A program made the translations under genes and the position numbers. The notes below the pieces were generated by a model, which searched no databases, had not been told where the DNA came from, and worked only from the letters and a program-made list of their open reading frames with translations. Shown in pieces: positions 5,891-14,213 of a stretch of DNA of 14,757 nt. How positions within the stretch are numbered: the first letter of the stretch is position 1; each line of letters opens with the position of its first letter. This DNA comes from Candidatus Aenigmatarchaeota archaeon (GTDB lineage: Archaea; Aenigmatarchaeota; Aenigmatarchaeia; QMZS01), in the NCBI GenBank assembly GCA_003663295.1, contig QMZS01000015.1, positions 1-14,757 on the forward strand, in the 5' to 3' direction.

Positions 5891-7135
5891 TTACATTTCA
5901 ACATGCTCCCCTATTTTAGGAGCAATGGCTTCAATCCCCAATTTGGATTTTATATCATTTGCGAATTTCTTTGTGTTGTCTCCGTGAACGCATACAACTT
6001 TTTTTGGATTTGCTTTTTTGATAAGATTTAATAATTCAGTTCCTCCAGCATGACCGCTAAAGTTATATCTTTGGATTTCTATATTAACTTTGAATCTCAT
6101 TTCTTCATTTTCAAAATATCCGGTTTCGAGCAGTTTTTTGCCTGGAGTTCCTTCTGCCTGATATCCGGTTATTAAAAGACATGCGTCTTTGAAATCTCTT
6201 GCTTTGTTTAGGTAATACAATATAGGACCTCCATTAAGCATTCCTGAGGTTGTGATCACAATACCCCCTTCTCTTAAGATTTTATTTCTCTGTTTTTTTG
6301 TTCTTACGAAGTTCACTTCCCGAAGGGCTTTTCTTAATTTACCTGCGTCGTTGATATAATCTTTGTGGAATAATATGATGTCTGCGGCTTTTTGCCCCAT
6401 TCCATCAAGATAAATTTCTCTTTTAATGTTATTTTCCTGTAACATCAATAATAATTCCTGAGCTCTTCCAACAGCAAATGCTGGAAGCATAACAAGACCA
6501 TGACCATGTTCTTTAATTTTTTCTACAAACCTTTTTTCTTCAAGTTTTCTGTCTGCGTGTTCCCTTCCTGCATAAGTTGATTCTGTTATGAGGCAGTCAA
6601 GTTTGGGATATTTTTGAGTTCCATATCTGACTAGATGGGTATCGATAGTATTTATATCTCCAGTGTACAATACATTTTTTGATCCTGAGACAAACATTGA
6701 TGCGGATCCCGGGATGTGTCCTGCGTTAAAAAATTCTGCTTGCAGATTTCCGACTTTGAATCTTTTGTTATATCCCTGAGGTATTGCATGTTTGTTCATT
6801 TTCATAATATCCGCTTTTGTGTATTCTGCGTAATTTCTGGTTATTTTTCCGACCTTTATATAATCTTCAAGAAGTAGGTTCATTAAGTCCAGGGTTGCGG
6901 GGGTTGCGAATAAGTTTGGTGTCTGAAATTTATAAAGCAGAGGAACCATCCCTGAATGGTCCAGATGAGCATGTGAGATAAGCACACTATCTACTTGCAC
7001 ATTGGGTATCAAAGGAAGCAGTATCTCTGGTTGCAGTTCAACTCCATATTCAAGCAAAACATTTGTATTATTATCTTTAACTAAAAAAGCTTCTCTCCCC
7101 ACTTCATCGCACCCTCCTAAAAATTTAATTATCAC
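5891..7135 (-). CDS. metallo-beta-lactamase/beta-CASP ribonuclease (aCPSF2/RNase J-like)
   Basis: A cytoplasmic zinc-dependent RNase for RNA processing or decay. It has 414 residues, the size of archaeal enzymes without N-terminal KH domains. All hallmark motifs are present: H55-A-H57-L-D59-H60 (motif 2), H140 in A-G-H-I-P-G-S (motif 3), D160 in Y-T-G-D-I-N (motif 4), E185 in I-T-E-S-T-Y-A-G-R-E-H (motif A), the beta-CASP segment L-P-A-F-A-V-G-R-A-Q-E-L-L (217-229), T-S-G-M-L-N-G-G-P (296-304), H362 in F-S-G-H-A-G-G, and H384 in V-H-G-D. The start is GTG at 7133-7135, overlapping the TGA stop of the upstream membrane-protein gene (GTGA), so the two are translationally coupled. Whether it cuts internally or from the 5' end cannot be told. 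Confidence 0.92.
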   Translation of the reverse strand: MIIKFLGGCDEVGREAFLVKDNNTNVLLEYGVELQPEILLPLIPNVQVDSVLISHAHLDHSGMVPLLYKFQTPNLFATPATLDLMNLLLEDYIKVGKITRNYAEYTKADIMKMNKHAIPQGYNKRFKVGNLQAEFFNAGHIPGSASMFVSGSKNVLYTGDINTIDTHLVRYGTQKYPKLDCLITESTYAGREHADRKLEEKRFVEKIKEHGHGLVMLPAFAVGRAQELLLMLQENNIKREIYLDGMGQKAADIILFHKDYINDAGKLRKALREVNFVRTKKQRNKILREGGIVITTSGMLNGGPILYYLNKARDFKDACLLITGYQAEGTPGKKLLETGYFENEEMRFKVNIEIQRYNFSGHAGGTELLNLIKKANPKKVVCVHGDNTKKFANDIKSKLGIEAIAPKIGEHVEM

Positions 7136-8142
7136 TTTCTTTTACCTTTCAATTTCTTCACAATTGGTTTTTTCTTAACAGGTTTCTTTACCGCAGTTTT
7201 CTTCACAACCCTTTTTGGTTTTGTTGCAACTTTTCTTTTAACGGGTTTTTTAGTTATAATCTTTTTGACGACTGTTTTTGGTTTGATAATAGGACTTACA
7301 ATCCTTTTTTCAAGTAGGTTTACGGGTTTTGCAATCAATTCTTCTTCTCTAAATTTTCCTGTTTTTTCAAGATAATATGAACAAATTATAAGCATCCATA
7401 AAGGTGTGAGTAAATACATAGCAAATGTTCCTACAAAGGGAATAAGGGATATTGATGAGAATAAATAAATTATCAAAATCAATAACAATAATTCCAGATA
7501 ATTTTCTTTTCCAAGTGAGAATCCTTGTTCAATAGATTTAGAGATTCTTTTACCCAAAATAACACCGGGAAGAATAAGTATGAAAAATGGGGTTATTAAC
7601 CAAATTGGTATGAGGTAAGTAATTATTAAAAGAGGGGTATATTCAGGCAAAGCTAAAAAAGGGAACGCAACTATAATAATTGTTGCCAAAATCAGAACCG
7701 GGATAAGAATCGCGATAAGAATTAACCAAATCATGAGATTTGCGGCAATATAAGAACCTCCTCTTTCTTTGATTGTATTAAAGAACACATTTATATCCGC
7801 TTTTTTGGCAATACTTTTCAAACAAACACCCCACAAACCAGTTTGTAGTAAAATGGTTATAATTGAACCTAATAAGAAGAATATGAATAGAATCCCTAAA
7901 TTAGAAGGACCCATAAATTCAAAAACTTCTGAAATAAGTCCGGTATCTCCAGTATTTCCGCTAAATAGCAGATAATAACTCCCTTTCAGACTCTGTTCTA
8001 CATCTCCGGTTCCTGCAAGAAATCCAAGCAATATAAATGAAACTAATGTTGTGAATATTATTAAAGTTGCAAGAATTAAAGTCCTAAAATTCTTATTATA
8101 ACTTTCAAACCCCACTTTAAAATGCTTTAAAATTGTGCACAT
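7132..8142 (-). CDS. multi-pass membrane protein with histone-H1-like basic tail
   Basis: The 336-residue protein has about six hydrophobic segments: roughly 18-44, 80-110, 133-165, 170-198 and a double span about 215-258. Its tail, about 271-336, is highly basic (28 of 66 residues are Lys or Arg) and repeats K-K-P-V-K and K-P-K type units with Ala, Val, Pro and Thr, like the tails of histone H1 or other nucleic-acid-binding proteins. By the positive-inside rule the tail should be cytoplasmic, where it could hold DNA, RNA or acidic partners at the membrane. The membrane part resembles poorly described archaeal proteins of about six helices, and I cannot name a family. The gene overlaps the downstream RNase by 4 bp and is divergent from the uS7 gene. 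The start is ATG at 8140-8142. Confidence 0.8.
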   Translation of the reverse strand: MCTILKHFKVGFESYNKNFRTLILATLIIFTTLVSFILLGFLAGTGDVEQSLKGSYYLLFSGNTGDTGLISEVFEFMGPSNLGILFIFFLLGSIITILLQTGLWGVCLKSIAKKADINVFFNTIKERGGSYIAANLMIWLILIAILIPVLILATIIIVAFPFLALPEYTPLLIITYLIPIWLITPFFILILPGVILGKRISKSIEQGFSLGKENYLELLLLILIIYLFSSISLIPFVGTFAMYLLTPLWMLIICSYYLEKTGKFREEELIAKPVNLLEKRIVSPIIKPKTVVKKIITKKPVKRKVATKPKRVVKKTAVKKPVKKKPIVKKLKGKRK

Positions 8143-8154
8143 AATTATATTTTA

Positions 8155-8167
8155 TTATATATATAAT
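8155..8167 (-). promoter_or_regulatory. TATA box of the membrane protein/RNase operon
   Basis: TTATATATATAAT is centred about 19-20 nt upstream of the ATG at 8140-8142 on the minus strand, a strong archaeal TATA box with leaderless spacing. Confidence 0.5.
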
Positions 8168-8205
8168 CTAGTGTAATTCATTAGTATTATGTTTAATCTA
8201 GGGTA
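8164..8205. repeat. two 12-bp direct repeats in a divergent promoter
   Basis: TAATCTAGTGTA (8164-8175) and TAATCTAGGGTA (8194-8205) match at 11 of 12 bases and start 30 bp apart. The first sits directly upstream of the membrane-operon TATA box, the second upstream of the AT-rich region before uS7. They may be operator or upstream factor-recognition sites. Confidence 0.4.
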
Positions 8206-8238
8206 CCTTGTTATTATTTTAAGTTTTTAATTAGATTT

Positions 8239-8811
8239 ATGGACCCAAAACTATTTGGAAAATGGGATTATGATGTTGAGGTGGAAGACCTTGGTTTGAG
8301 GAGATATATTAATCTTGAACCCAGGATTTTGCCTAAATCAGATGGCAAAACCACAGATAAACAGATTGTAGAGCGTTTAATAACCCGTTTGATGGTTCCA
8401 GGGCACAAAGGAAAGAAACATAAGTTCACTTCAGGATTGTGTTCAGGTAAATACCAGACAATTTACCAGTTTGTTGAAGAAGCTTTTGATATTATTTCTG
8501 AAAGAACCAAGAAAAATCCAATATCTGTGTTTATAAAAGCGCTTGAGAATGCTGCGCCTTATGAATTGACAGTTTCCCAGCAGATAGGCGGTATTGTGGC
8601 AAGGAAACCTGCCTTATGTGCCCCAAAAAAGAGACTTGACCTTGCTTTAAGGAAACTTGTGCAGGGAAGTTATGCGAAGACTTTTAATAAAAAGAAGAAA
8701 ATGTCTGCAATATTGGCAGAAGAACTAATTGCAGCTTCTCTGAACAAAGATGAAAGTTATGCTGTGGCTGAAAGGAATAGGAATGAGAAAGAAGCTGAGG
8801 GTGCAAGGTAA
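8239..8811 (+). CDS. rps7: 30S ribosomal protein uS7
   Basis: A primary 16S rRNA-binding protein that organises the head of the small subunit near the E site. The 190 residues are typical of archaeal uS7. Diagnostic segments: the archaeal N-terminal K-L-F-G-K-W-D-Y-D-V-E-V, Y-I-N-L-E-P, K-Q-I-V-E-R-L-I-T-R-L-M, the conserved N-P-I-S-V-F-I-K-A-L-E-N-A-A-P, R-L-D-L-A-L-R-K-L, L-A-E-E-L-I-A-A-S-L, and E-S-Y-A-V near the end. The very C-terminus is somewhat shortened or divergent. The gene is not beside S12 or elongation factor genes as it usually is, but is followed 47 bp later by L7Ae. An AT-rich TATA-like stretch lies at about 8211-8220. Confidence 0.93.
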   Translation: MDPKLFGKWDYDVEVEDLGLRRYINLEPRILPKSDGKTTDKQIVERLITRLMVPGHKGKKHKFTSGLCSGKYQTIYQFVEEAFDIISERTKKNPISVFIKALENAAPYELTVSQQIGGIVARKPALCAPKKRLDLALRKLVQGSYAKTFNKKKKMSAILAEELIAASLNKDESYAVAERNRNEKEAEGAR

Positions 8812-8832
8812 TTTCTATATTTAATCTGGTTA

Positions 8833-8842
8833 CTTATAAATT
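8833..8842 (+). promoter_or_regulatory. TATA box of the L7Ae gene
   Basis: CTTATAAATT sits about 21-26 nt before the ATG at 8859, so L7Ae may have its own leaderless promoter even though it follows uS7 by 47 bp. Confidence 0.5.
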
Positions 8843-8858
8843 TTTTTTAATGTAGATT

Positions 8859-9176
8859 ATGGCAGAAGATGTTAAAGCACTCTATGGATTTATAGAGAAA
8901 ATTGCGGAAAAAGGCAGAATAGCCAAGGGCGTAAATGAAGTCACAAAACAAGTAGAAAGAGGAAGCGCAAAACTTGTGGTGACAGCTCAGGATGTTGACC
9001 CAAAGGAAATTTTGATGCATATTCCTGTTTTATGCAAAGAAAAAAACATTCCTTGCACCGAAGTTCCATCAAAAACAGAATTAGGAAAATCAGCAAAATT
9101 GATTGTAAGTTGTTCTACTTTGGCAGTTCTTGATTTCGGGGGACTTGAAAAGGAAGCGGAGAAATTTTTAAAATAA
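8859..9176 (+). CDS. rpl7ae: ribosomal protein eL8 / L7Ae kink-turn-binding protein
   Basis: Binds kink-turn RNA in the large ribosomal subunit, in C/D and H/ACA guide RNPs and in archaeal RNase P. The 105 residues are a little shorter than the usual 115-130. Signature: K-G-V-N-E-V-T-K (23-30), whose N-E-x-x-K residues contact the tandem G-A pairs, then E-R-G-S-A-K-L-V-V-T-A-Q-D-V-D-P and the P-V-L-C-K-E-K-N-I-P-C core. The loop-9 region that sets k-turn specificity is unusual: L-I-V-S-C-S-T-L-A-V, with two cysteines in the region, replaces the common Ala-rich form. The neighbouring uS7 gene and a likely own TATA box make a small ribosomal cluster. Confidence 0.92.
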   Translation: MAEDVKALYGFIEKIAEKGRIAKGVNEVTKQVERGSAKLVVTAQDVDPKEILMHIPVLCKEKNIPCTEVPSKTELGKSAKLIVSCSTLAVLDFGGLEKEAEKFLK

Positions 9177-9328
9177 TTAATATTCTGTTTGATTTTGTTG
9201 TGGTATTTATTTAATATTTAGTGTTGTTTTTATTTGGCTATTGTTTTCAGTATTTATTTTTGTATAGCTCAGCATATTTTTAGAATGGTATTGATTAATG
9301 CTGGATTAAAAACAGACTTATATTTATT

Positions 9329-10141
9329 ATGAATCCCCACTTTGAACTTATCAGACCAAACATTTGTTTATTATCTGTGTTTGGTTTAATAGCGGGTTTG
9401 CTTCTTGTAGGCATACCTATTGAGTTGTGGTTTTTTCCGATTGTTGCGGTTTTTTTAATTTCCGCTTCAGGAAATGTAATCAATGATTATTTTGATATTG
9501 AAATCGATAAGATCAACAAACCAAAGAGACCTTTGCCTTCGGGAAGGATTTCAAAGAAGCAGGTAATTATTTTTTATCTTTGTTTGTCTTTGATTGGATT
9601 AATTTTATCTTATTTTATCTCAGTTAATTTTTTCATGCTTTCAGTTTATAACACAATTTTGGTGTTTGTTTACTCGTTGAGATTTAAGAAAAACCCAATT
9701 GGAAATGTTGTGGATAGCTGGCTGGCGTGTTCGGTTTTTATTGCCCCGGTTTTAATCTTCGGGGGGTTTGAAGAATTGATTGTTTCCACGGCCACAATTC
9801 TTGCGGTGATTGCATTTTTCGGAAACTATGGAAGGGAAGTTCTGAAAGATGTTGAGGATATGAAAGGTGACAAATCCGCGGGAGCAAAAACACTTCCGAT
9901 TATTTTCGGAAAAAACAAAGCAATTGGTTTCGGAAAATTGTTAATATCTTTCAGTTCTTTTTTCATGTTTGTCCCATATTTCTCAGGAATATTTTCTGAG
10001 TTTTATTTATTCTCTGCGTTGGTCTGCTTTTTTGTCGGTCTATATATTTTGACAATCAAGGAGGTGAGCAAAGCCCAGAAGACAACAAAGGCGTTGATGT
10101 TTTTGGTCATCCTAGCTTTTCTAGTTGGTTTGATGTTTTAA
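9329..10141 (+). CDS. digeranylgeranylglyceryl phosphate synthase (UbiA family)
   Basis: A membrane prenyltransferase that adds the second geranylgeranyl chain to GGGP to make DGGGP, the second ether bond of archaeal lipids. The 270 residues form about eight or nine hydrophobic helices. Both UbiA aspartate motifs are present: N52-D-Y-F-D56-I-E-I-D60 and D174-V-E-D177-M-K-G-D181, which bind magnesium and the prenyl diphosphate. N-K-P-K-R-P-L-P-S-G-R-I-S (63-75) is the typical following loop. The archaeal setting and compact size favour DGGGP synthase over quinone prenyltransferases, which have the same motifs. RadC starts 15 bp after its stop, probably as the second gene of one transcript. The CarS gene, which acts on the product, lies at the window end. 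Confidence 0.85.
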   Translation: MNPHFELIRPNICLLSVFGLIAGLLLVGIPIELWFFPIVAVFLISASGNVINDYFDIEIDKINKPKRPLPSGRISKKQVIIFYLCLSLIGLILSYFISVNFFMLSVYNTILVFVYSLRFKKNPIGNVVDSWLACSVFIAPVLIFGGFEELIVSTATILAVIAFFGNYGREVLKDVEDMKGDKSAGAKTLPIIFGKNKAIGFGKLLISFSSFFMFVPYFSGIFSEFYLFSALVCFFVGLYILTIKEVSKAQKTTKALMFLVILAFLVGLMF

Positions 10142-10156
10142 GAATTATTTAAATTT

Positions 10157-11074
10157 ATGGACGAAACAGAAGAGGATTTAATTGATTATCTGGTTAAAAG
10201 CAAGGCTTATCCGGTTTGCAGCAAGTTCGGAAAAATTTCATTCACCGGACCGAAAGATAAATTTTTTGATAAAAAGAAAGATGAGATAATTAAAAAATTA
10301 AAGTTGAAGACAAAAGAAGATTGCGGAAGAATTAGGGAACTTGTGAAAGAGGAATCCGCAAAATTAAGAACAACAAAACCAATAAAGAAATGGGTTAAGG
10401 AGGACAGACCAAGAGAGATGTTAATTAAGGTTGGTTCTGAGAATGTTCCGTTGACAAAATTACTGGCAATAATTTTAAGAACAGGCAATAGTTTTGATGG
10501 TTCAAGCGCAGAGGATTTGGCAAGAAAATTACTGGATAAATTCAGGGATTTGAGGGGGATAGACCAGGCTTCTGTTGATGATTTGTGTTCTATCAAAGGA
10601 ATCGGGATGGCGAAGGGAGTTCAGGTAAAATCAGCTTTGGAAATTGGAAAAAGATTTTATAGGGAAAATGCTGAGATCAAAAAAAGGTTGAGTAATGTGG
10701 AATCTGTGATTGGTTTTGTCAGGGATTTTTACGGTCCTTACTTGAGGGATTCAAAAAAGGAATTTTTCAATATTATCCTGTTGGACCGGAAAAATAAAGT
10801 GATAGACACAAAGGAACTGACAAAGGGAAGCGTGAATGCAAGCATTGTTGATCCCCTGGAAATTGTCAGAGAGGCGACAAGAGAAACCGCATCTTCAATA
10901 ATCCTTGTTCACAATCATCCTTCCGGCGAAGTTGATCCTTCAGGAGATGATATTGAAACCACGGATAGGGTTGTTAAGGCCTGTGACCTTGTTAATGTCA
11001 GAGTTTTGGACCACATAATAATCGGGAAAAATCTTGAAGATTATTTTAGTTTTATGGACAAGGGTTTGATTTGA
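10157..11074 (+). CDS. radC: RadC-family JAB-domain protein with extra N-terminal domain
   Basis: The C-terminal part is a UPF0758/RadC protein: K-x-W-x-x-E-D-R-P-R-E-M-L near 78-89, L-L-A-I-I-L-R-T-G (102-110), a helix-hairpin-helix C-S-I-K-G-I-G-M-A-K-G (144-154), then a complete JAMM metal site H252-N-H254-P-S-G-x-x-x-P-S-x-x-D265 and an upstream Glu at 202. This arrangement suggests a zinc hydrolase that contacts DNA; the cellular role of RadC proteins is unsettled. The first 75 or so residues are an additional basic domain with two cysteines that is absent from standard bacterial RadC (about 225 aa). RadC is mostly bacterial, so transfer into this archaeal lineage is plausible. It follows DGGGP synthase by 15 bp. 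Confidence 0.88.
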   Translation: MDETEEDLIDYLVKSKAYPVCSKFGKISFTGPKDKFFDKKKDEIIKKLKLKTKEDCGRIRELVKEESAKLRTTKPIKKWVKEDRPREMLIKVGSENVPLTKLLAIILRTGNSFDGSSAEDLARKLLDKFRDLRGIDQASVDDLCSIKGIGMAKGVQVKSALEIGKRFYRENAEIKKRLSNVESVIGFVRDFYGPYLRDSKKEFFNIILLDRKNKVIDTKELTKGSVNASIVDPLEIVREATRETASSIILVHNHPSGEVDPSGDDIETTDRVVKACDLVNVRVLDHIIIGKNLEDYFSFMDKGLI

Positions 11075-11090
11075 GTGAAAATATTATTTT

Positions 11091-12011
11091 TTATATTCCA
11101 GCCACTTTTTCCAAAACCTCCCAATATCCACCTTTATCAGGACCAACTCTTTCCAAAAGTCCTTTTTCCTTTAATTTAATAATATTAGATTCTACAGATT
11201 TTTTGCTTAATTTTCCTTTAATGCACAATTTTTGTTTGCTAATTTTGGGATTTTTTCTGATTAAATCTATAATAGTTTTCTCTTTTTCTGAGAGTTTTTC
11301 TACCCCCTTTTCTAGGTAGTTTTTCCTCTTGAACACAGTTATAAACTGTGTTCCAATTTCTTTGAAATCAGCATTTGGTTCTTTTGACAATATTAATCTA
11401 ATTCCTCTACCCCGTTTCTCAATAAAATGAATCCTACGAAACATATTTGCAATTAGTTCATTCCGTCTTTTGGAAATAATTTCTTTTTTAATTTGTTTAA
11501 TTGTTAGTCCATCATACAACCCACCAGGATTTTTTATTTCAACCCGGTCTTTAAACACAGCAATATTCACAGAATCAGACTCATAATAATCCCTGTGGCA
11601 GAATGCATTAATAATTGCTTCCCCGAAAGCGCTTTTATCAATTTCAGGAACATCTACCCGATATAATCCTTCCAGTTTCATCCCAATATGAATATTCTGT
11701 AAAATATATTCTTCAGCTTTTCTAATAAGATAAAATAAGTCTCCTTCAAATTCATGCCGGTCAATAATATAAGCTGAGTCTGTTCTTTCAAAGACAGCGC
11801 ACCTGAGTTTTGCATTTGGAAAGATTTTCTCAGGTTTTTTCCCAAAGAGAATCACAGTAGTATTCAGTAATTTGTCGGATTTTATTAAACCAAAATTTTT
11901 AAGAGAGTTTTCAACGGAAATATATTTAAGATTGGATTTATTAACAAATTCCTTAATTTTAGCCGAACTGATATCTCCAAGTCTGGCACCCTGACAAATT
12001 TCAGCACCCAT
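11091..12011 (-). CDS. RecG-like/COG2865 ATP-binding regulator, N-terminal domain missing
   Basis: Homologous to the C-terminal two thirds of the AlbA_2/Schlafen-type putative transcriptional regulators. Visible: L-L-N-T-T-V-I-L-F-G-K-K-P (48-60, family L-T-N-A-G-V-L-L-F-G-K-N-P), a GHKL-like ATPase segment with E131-A-I-I-N-A-F-C-H-R-D-Y (131-142) and N-P-G-G-L-Y-D-G-L-T (161-170), the R-G-R-G-I motif near 200-204, and a C-terminal winged helix (about 236-306) suited to DNA binding. Full-length relatives begin with an AlbA_2 domain of roughly 120-150 residues; here the protein starts just after where it would end, and an in-frame TAG lies about 33 bp upstream of the ATG. It may be a truncated remnant or a natural short form. 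Its stop is 16 bp from the convergent RadC stop. Confidence 0.75.
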   Translation of the reverse strand: MGAEICQGARLGDISSAKIKEFVNKSNLKYISVENSLKNFGLIKSDKLLNTTVILFGKKPEKIFPNAKLRCAVFERTDSAYIIDRHEFEGDLFYLIRKAEEYILQNIHIGMKLEGLYRVDVPEIDKSAFGEAIINAFCHRDYYESDSVNIAVFKDRVEIKNPGGLYDGLTIKQIKKEIISKRRNELIANMFRRIHFIEKRGRGIRLILSKEPNADFKEIGTQFITVFKRKNYLEKGVEKLSEKEKTIIDLIRKNPKISKQKLCIKGKLSKKSVESNIIKLKEKGLLERVGPDKGGYWEVLEKVAGI

Positions 12012-12086
12012 TTTAGCCTTTCTTTTTTCTTTAAATCCACCCTAATTTTATATTCCAAATTAAATTATCTTCTCCTATAACTAAAT

Positions 12087-14213
12087 ATGGTCCATTTAAT
12101 CCTCGCGGAAAAACCCACAGCAGCAAAGAAGATGGCAGATTCAATTTTGAAAGATTACACCACAAAAAAGAAATATTCCGCGACTTATTACGAATCTTCT
12201 GATGGCATAATTGTTGCATCAGCCGCGGGTCATTTATTCACTTTAAAAGACAGGGTTAGAAAAGCATACCCAAATTTTGATTTAGAATGGCAGCCAAGTT
12301 ACAAGAAAAATAAATTCACTTATAATTTTTACAAACTCTTAGCCTATCTCGGAAAATTCACAGACAAGATGACTATTGCAACAGACCTTGATATTGAGGG
12401 AGAGGTCATCGGATACAATGTTTTTCATTTTCTTTTTAAAAGAGCAAAAGTTTCAAGAATGGAATTTTCAACTTTAACAAAAGATGAATTAAAAAAATCT
12501 TTTTCAGACCGGAAGGAAGGATATAATTATGGGCTTACCGAATCAGGATTAACAAGACATTACCTTGATTTTTTTTACGGTGTGAATATTACAAAAGCCC
12601 TGACGAGTTCCATAAAAACAGCTTCCAACAAATATCATTTAATTTCTTCGGGAAGAGTTCAGGGTCCAACCTTGGCATTGATTGCGGAAAGAGAAAAGGA
12701 AATAGAAAATTTCATTCCGGTTCCTTTCTGGCAGATTAATTTTCTAACAAAAAAATCAGATAAACACAGGTTTCCCGAGCCATTAACATTTAATTATGAA
12801 AAAGACAAACTCTGGGAAAAAGAGAAAGCGGATAAAATCTTTGAGAACTGCAAGGATAAAAACGCAATTGTAAAAAGAACAGATAAAACAAAAAGAAATC
12901 TAAATCCCCCAATACCTTTTAACCTAACTGGACTGCAGATGGAGTCTTATAAAATATTTGGTTTTAATCCATCCAGAACCCAGGCAATAGCCCAGAAATT
13001 ATATCTCCAGGGTGTGATCTCTTATCCAAGAACAAGTTCGCAGAAACTGCCTTCTTCGATAAACTACAAAAAAATTATTGAAAAATTAAGCAATATGTTT
13101 GATGCCGGAAAAAAGCTAATTGGAATTCCTTTAAAGCCAAATGAAGGGGCTAAGACAGACCCGGCCCATCCTTCAATCCACCCAACCGGAGATTTACCAA
13201 AGAAATTAAAAGAGGAGGAAGAGAAATTATATTCTTTAATTGTTCACAGATTCTTTGCAATTTTCGGTAAACCCGCGGAAAGATTATCAATAAAAATAAT
13301 TGCAAACATAGACGCATATCTATTTAATTGTTCGGGAGTCAAAACAATCAAAAAGAACTGGCTTGAATTATATCCCTACGCAAGATTGCAGGAACTTGAA
13401 CTCCCTGAATTAGAACCTGGAACTGTTTTAATAGTTGATAAATTAAATATTTTTGAAAAGGAAACTCAGCCTCCAAATCGATACACACCCGCAAGTCTTG
13501 TGAGGGAACTTGAGAAAAGAGGTCTTGGGACCAAGAGCACAAGGGCTATGATAATCCAGACTTTATACAACAGAAATTATTGCGAGGGTCAGCATATAGA
13601 AATCACAAATTTGGGGCGTCATGTTGTTGAAACTCTTGAGAAATATGCTCCTGATTTTTTGTCAGAAAAACTCACAGCAAAATTTGAGAAGGAGATGCAG
13701 CTTGTTGAGCAGGACAAGAAAAAGAAAGATGAAGTTTTGAAAGAAGCGGAGATTTTATTGAGCAAAATTTTTATGGAGTTCAAGAGGAAAGAAAAAGAAA
13801 TTGGGGGTTCTTTAACAGGTTCTGTTGAAGAAACAATAGAAGAGCAGAATAATTTGGGTGACTGTAAGTGCGGTGGAAATTTGAAGTTTATAAAAATGTA
13901 TAATGGTTCAAGATTTGTTGGGTGTTCAAATTATCCAAAATGCAAAAATGCATACCCACTCCCAAGAAATTGCGGGGTTGAAAAAACAGGAAAAATATGC
14001 GAGCATTGCGGAACCCCTATTTTAAAAATAGTGCGAAAGGGAAGAAGAGTTTTTACCATGTGTCTTGACCCAAAGTGCAAGAGCAAAGAAAACTGGGGAA
14101 AGAAAAAGGAGACCTCCTCTAAATCCATTTCAATTTCTAAAGAAGAAAAATCAAAGGAAATAAAAAAAATTACAGTTAAAAAAAGAGTCCCAAAAATTTA
14201 CGAAACGAAATAA
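12087..14213 (+). CDS. topA: DNA topoisomerase I, archaeal type IA
   Basis: Relaxes negative supercoils by cutting one strand through a 5'-phosphotyrosine. The 708 residues hold a TOPRIM domain (E8 in L-I-L-A-E-K-P; D100-L-D102-I-E104-G metal site), the gate helices with S-S-G-R-V-Q-G-P-T-L (187-196), the catalytic tyrosine Y313 in I-S-Y-P-R-T-S-S (311-318), H-P-S-I-H-P-T-G downstream, and C-terminal zinc ribbons: C593/C595/C613/C619 and a second set of four cysteines at about 645-665. The end is a Lys-rich tail (about 670-708). It opens with an ATG at 12087 and its stop (14211-14213) directly abuts the convergent CarS stop, with no gap. It is not reverse gyrase, since no helicase domain is present. 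Confidence 0.94.
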   Translation: MVHLILAEKPTAAKKMADSILKDYTTKKKYSATYYESSDGIIVASAAGHLFTLKDRVRKAYPNFDLEWQPSYKKNKFTYNFYKLLAYLGKFTDKMTIATDLDIEGEVIGYNVFHFLFKRAKVSRMEFSTLTKDELKKSFSDRKEGYNYGLTESGLTRHYLDFFYGVNITKALTSSIKTASNKYHLISSGRVQGPTLALIAEREKEIENFIPVPFWQINFLTKKSDKHRFPEPLTFNYEKDKLWEKEKADKIFENCKDKNAIVKRTDKTKRNLNPPIPFNLTGLQMESYKIFGFNPSRTQAIAQKLYLQGVISYPRTSSQKLPSSINYKKIIEKLSNMFDAGKKLIGIPLKPNEGAKTDPAHPSIHPTGDLPKKLKEEEEKLYSLIVHRFFAIFGKPAERLSIKIIANIDAYLFNCSGVKTIKKNWLELYPYARLQELELPELEPGTVLIVDKLNIFEKETQPPNRYTPASLVRELEKRGLGTKSTRAMIIQTLYNRNYCEGQHIEITNLGRHVVETLEKYAPDFLSEKLTAKFEKEMQLVEQDKKKKDEVLKEAEILLSKIFMEFKRKEKEIGGSLTGSVEETIEEQNNLGDCKCGGNLKFIKMYNGSRFVGCSNYPKCKNAYPLPRNCGVEKTGKICEHCGTPILKIVRKGRRVFTMCLDPKCKSKENWGKKKETSSKSISISKEEKSKEIKKITVKKRVPKIYETK

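Noticed and set aside
13348..13542. Antisense open frames inside topA (also 13931-14128) and similar frames opposite other genes
   Set aside because: They lie wholly within strongly supported genes and have no recognisable protein features.
12087..14213. Reverse gyrase instead of topoisomerase I
   Set aside because: There is no N-terminal helicase domain; the protein begins directly with the TOPRIM motif.
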